From an uncultured Trichococcus sp. (GTDB taxonomy: Bacteria > Bacillota > Bacilli > Lactobacillales > Aerococcaceae): 64,000 bases of DNA. Below the pieces are notes generated by a model. That model saw only the letters and a list, made by a program, of their open reading frames with translations. It made no database searches and was not told the DNA's origin. Below, piece by piece: positions 61,036 to 64,000 of the stretch. The position numbers and the translations under genes are program-made. The stretch is from assembly GCF_963663645.1 (NCBI RefSeq), contig NZ_OY760503.1, positions 578,501 to 642,500 of the forward strand, in the 5' to 3' direction. Position 1 is the stretch's first letter. Every line of letters begins with the position of its first letter.

Positions 61036-61108
61036 TGGAGCCTAGCGGGATCGAACCGCTGACCTCCTGCGTGCAAGGCAGGCGCTCTCCCAGCTGAGCT
61101 AAGGCCCC
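61036..61108 (-). tRNA. tRNA-Ala(TGC)
   Basis: Anticodon loop CTTGCAC; acceptor GGGGCCT; A73. Confidence 0.95.
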
Positions 61109-61123
61109 GTGAAGATTGTTGAA

Positions 61124-61197
61124 TCGGGAAGACAGGATTCGAACCTGCGACCCCTTGGTCCCAAACCAAGTGCTCTACCAAGCTGAGCTACTTCCCG
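61124..61197 (-). tRNA. tRNA-Pro(TGG)
   Basis: Anticodon loop TTTGGGA; acceptor CGGGAAG; A73. Confidence 0.95.
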
Positions 61198-61215
61198 TTT
61201 GAAAATATTAAAAAA

Positions 61216-61289
61216 TGCACCCAACAGGAGTCGAACCTGTAACCGCTTGATTCGTAGTCAAGTACTCTATCCAATTGAGCTATGGGTGC
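61216..61289 (-). tRNA. tRNA-Arg(ACG)
   Basis: Anticodon loop CTACGAA; A34 would be edited to inosine. Acceptor GCACCCA; A73. Confidence 0.95.
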
Positions 61290-61294
61290 CTAAA

Positions 61295-61380
61295 TGCCGA
61301 GAATCGGAATCGAACCGATACGGTGATCACTCACCGCAGGATTTTAAGTCCTGTGCGTCTGCCAGTTCCGCCACCCCGGC
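61295..61380 (-). tRNA. tRNA-Leu(TAA)
   Basis: Anticodon loop CTTAAAA; long variable arm; acceptor GCCGGGG. Confidence 0.95.
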
Positions 61381-61427
61381 ATGTTACTGTTTGTTGCAAT
61401 CATAAGGTCTGGCATAGTCCTTATGAA

Positions 61428-61499
61428 AGCGGAAGACGGGGTTCGAACCCGCGACCCCCACCTTGGCAAGGTGATGTTCTACCACTGAACTACTTCCGC
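61428..61499 (-). tRNA. tRNA-Gly(GCC)
   Basis: Anticodon loop TTGCCAA; acceptor GCGGAAG; U73. Confidence 0.95.
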
Positions 61500-61505
61500 G
61501 AATGG

Positions 61506-61578
61506 TGCCGGCTAAAGGATTCGAACCCTCGACCCTCTGATTACAAATCAGATGCTCTACCAACTGAGCTAAGCCGGC
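61506..61578 (-). tRNA. tRNA-Thr(TGT)
   Basis: Anticodon loop TTTGTAA; acceptor GCCGGCT; A73. Confidence 0.95.
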
Positions 61579-61589
61579 GTATTCAATTA

Positions 61590-61671
61590 TGCGGGTGAAG
61601 GGACTTGAACCCCCACGCCTTGCGGCGCTAGATCCTAAATCTAGTGCGTCTGCCAATTCCGCCACACCCGC
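61590..61671 (-). tRNA. tRNA-Leu(TAG)
   Basis: Anticodon loop TTTAGGA; long variable arm; acceptor GCGGGTG. Confidence 0.95.
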
Positions 61672-61674
61672 AAA

Positions 61675-61747
61675 TGAGTTATGCAGGGCTCGAACCTGCG
61701 ACCCTCTGATTAAAAGTCAGATGCTCTACCAACTGAGCTAATAACTC
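61675..61747 (-). tRNA. tRNA-Lys(TTT)
   Basis: Anticodon loop CTTTTAA; acceptor GAGTTAT; A73. Confidence 0.95.
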
Positions 61748-61761
61748 ATCTTAAGAAAAAA

Positions 61762-61835
61762 CTCCGCAAGTAGGACTCGAACCTACGACATCATGATTAA
61801 CAGTCATGCGCTACTACCAACTGAGCTATTGCGGA
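61762..61835 (-). tRNA. tRNA-Asn(GTT)
   Basis: Anticodon loop CTGTTAA; acceptor TCCGCAA with TTGCGGA; G73. First tRNA after 5S. Confidence 0.95.
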
Positions 61836-61857
61836 ATAATTCTGTATACAAAAAAAA

Positions 61858-61973
61858 GCGCGGCAACGTCCTAGTCTCACAAAGGGAAACCCTTCACTAC
61901 AATCGGCGCTAAGAAGCTTAACTTCTGTGTTCGAGATGGGAACAGGTGTGACCTTCTTGCCATCGTCACCGCA
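61858..61973 (-). rRNA. rrf: 5S ribosomal RNA
   Basis: About 116 nt on the minus strand, beginning TGCGGTGACGATGGC and containing ACCTGTTCCCATCTCGAACA, the universal 5S core. It lies about 90 bp after the 23S 3' end and before the tRNA train. Ends are set by pairing of the terminal helix. Confidence 0.95.
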
Positions 61974-62066
61974 CATTTTTCAAGAGAACCTTGTTCTCTC
62001 AAAACTGAATCTACAAAATTAAAGGGAACCCGAAAACACCGCTTGAGTTTTCTTCTTTTTAAAAAT

Positions 62067-64000
<1,934 letters not shown>

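Overview
The window looks like a chromosome segment of a low-to-moderate GC Gram-positive of the Lactobacillales, most likely Carnobacteriaceae (Trichococcus-like); the genus is inferred, not proven. Supporting traits are the order rpoE-pyrG-fba, a CTP-type pyrG attenuator, Met-specific T-boxes, an Rgg-type regulator, class III FBPase, LipL, many lactose/cellobiose-type PTS genes, and an rrn operon trailed by a long tRNA train.

Layout. 1-8.6 kb is core: fba (partial), pyrG, rpoE, a DUF1934 gene, lipL, an HD phosphohydrolase, a Cof-type phosphatase, then an Rgg-like regulator with a small membrane protein and a 14-codon ORF. 8.6-17.5 kb holds a tautomerase, an aminotransferase, a methionine-uptake operon (tandem T-boxes, metN, metI, three metQ, an M20 amidohydrolase) and mgsA. 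17.6-19.3 kb is a solo TnpB IS200/IS605-type element. 19.6-26.1 kb carries a GH1 6-phospho-beta-glucosidase with a SemiSWEET transporter and RpiR regulator, paiA, marR, and a divergent MerR/CMD/aldo-keto reductase stress module.

From about 26.4 kb to 58.6 kb the DNA is visibly more AT-rich and almost entirely carbohydrate catabolism: two membrane-anchored GH32 proteins; a locus of glycyl radical enzyme, activase, fructose-6-phosphate-aldolase-like protein and GldA with DeoR regulator, PTS genes and a ROK protein, matching the 1,5-anhydrohexitol-6-phosphate ('anhydroglycolysis') gene set known from E. coli pflD/ybiW-fsa-gldA; class III FBPase; and a SorC regulator.

43.9-58.7 kb is the most interesting part. 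It is bounded by a 21-bp direct repeat of the 3' end of tRNA-Leu(CAA), with a diverged copy of the tRNA terminator beside each copy, so it reads as a tRNA-integrated island without a recognisable integrase. It encodes two sets of C-glycoside-deglycosidase-like subunits (TIM-barrel alpha plus DUF6379 beta), two Gfo/Idh/MocA oxidoreductases, a third TIM-barrel isomerase, a SnoaL-like protein, a PTS EIIC, an MFS transporter, a ROK glucokinase, two HAD phosphatases and an AraC regulator fused to a GH39-like domain. The inferred chemistry is oxidation of a glycoside at sugar C3, then beta-elimination of the aglycone. The expected sugar product is an anhydro-hexenulose, and the neighbouring locus appears to ferment 1,5-anhydrohexitols, so the two loci may be linked.

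58.7-64 kb is an rRNA/tRNA operon on the minus strand: the 3' two-thirds of 23S, 5S, then 29 tRNA genes, interrupted by one copy of a dispersed, covarying structured repeat that also lies at 16.8 kb.
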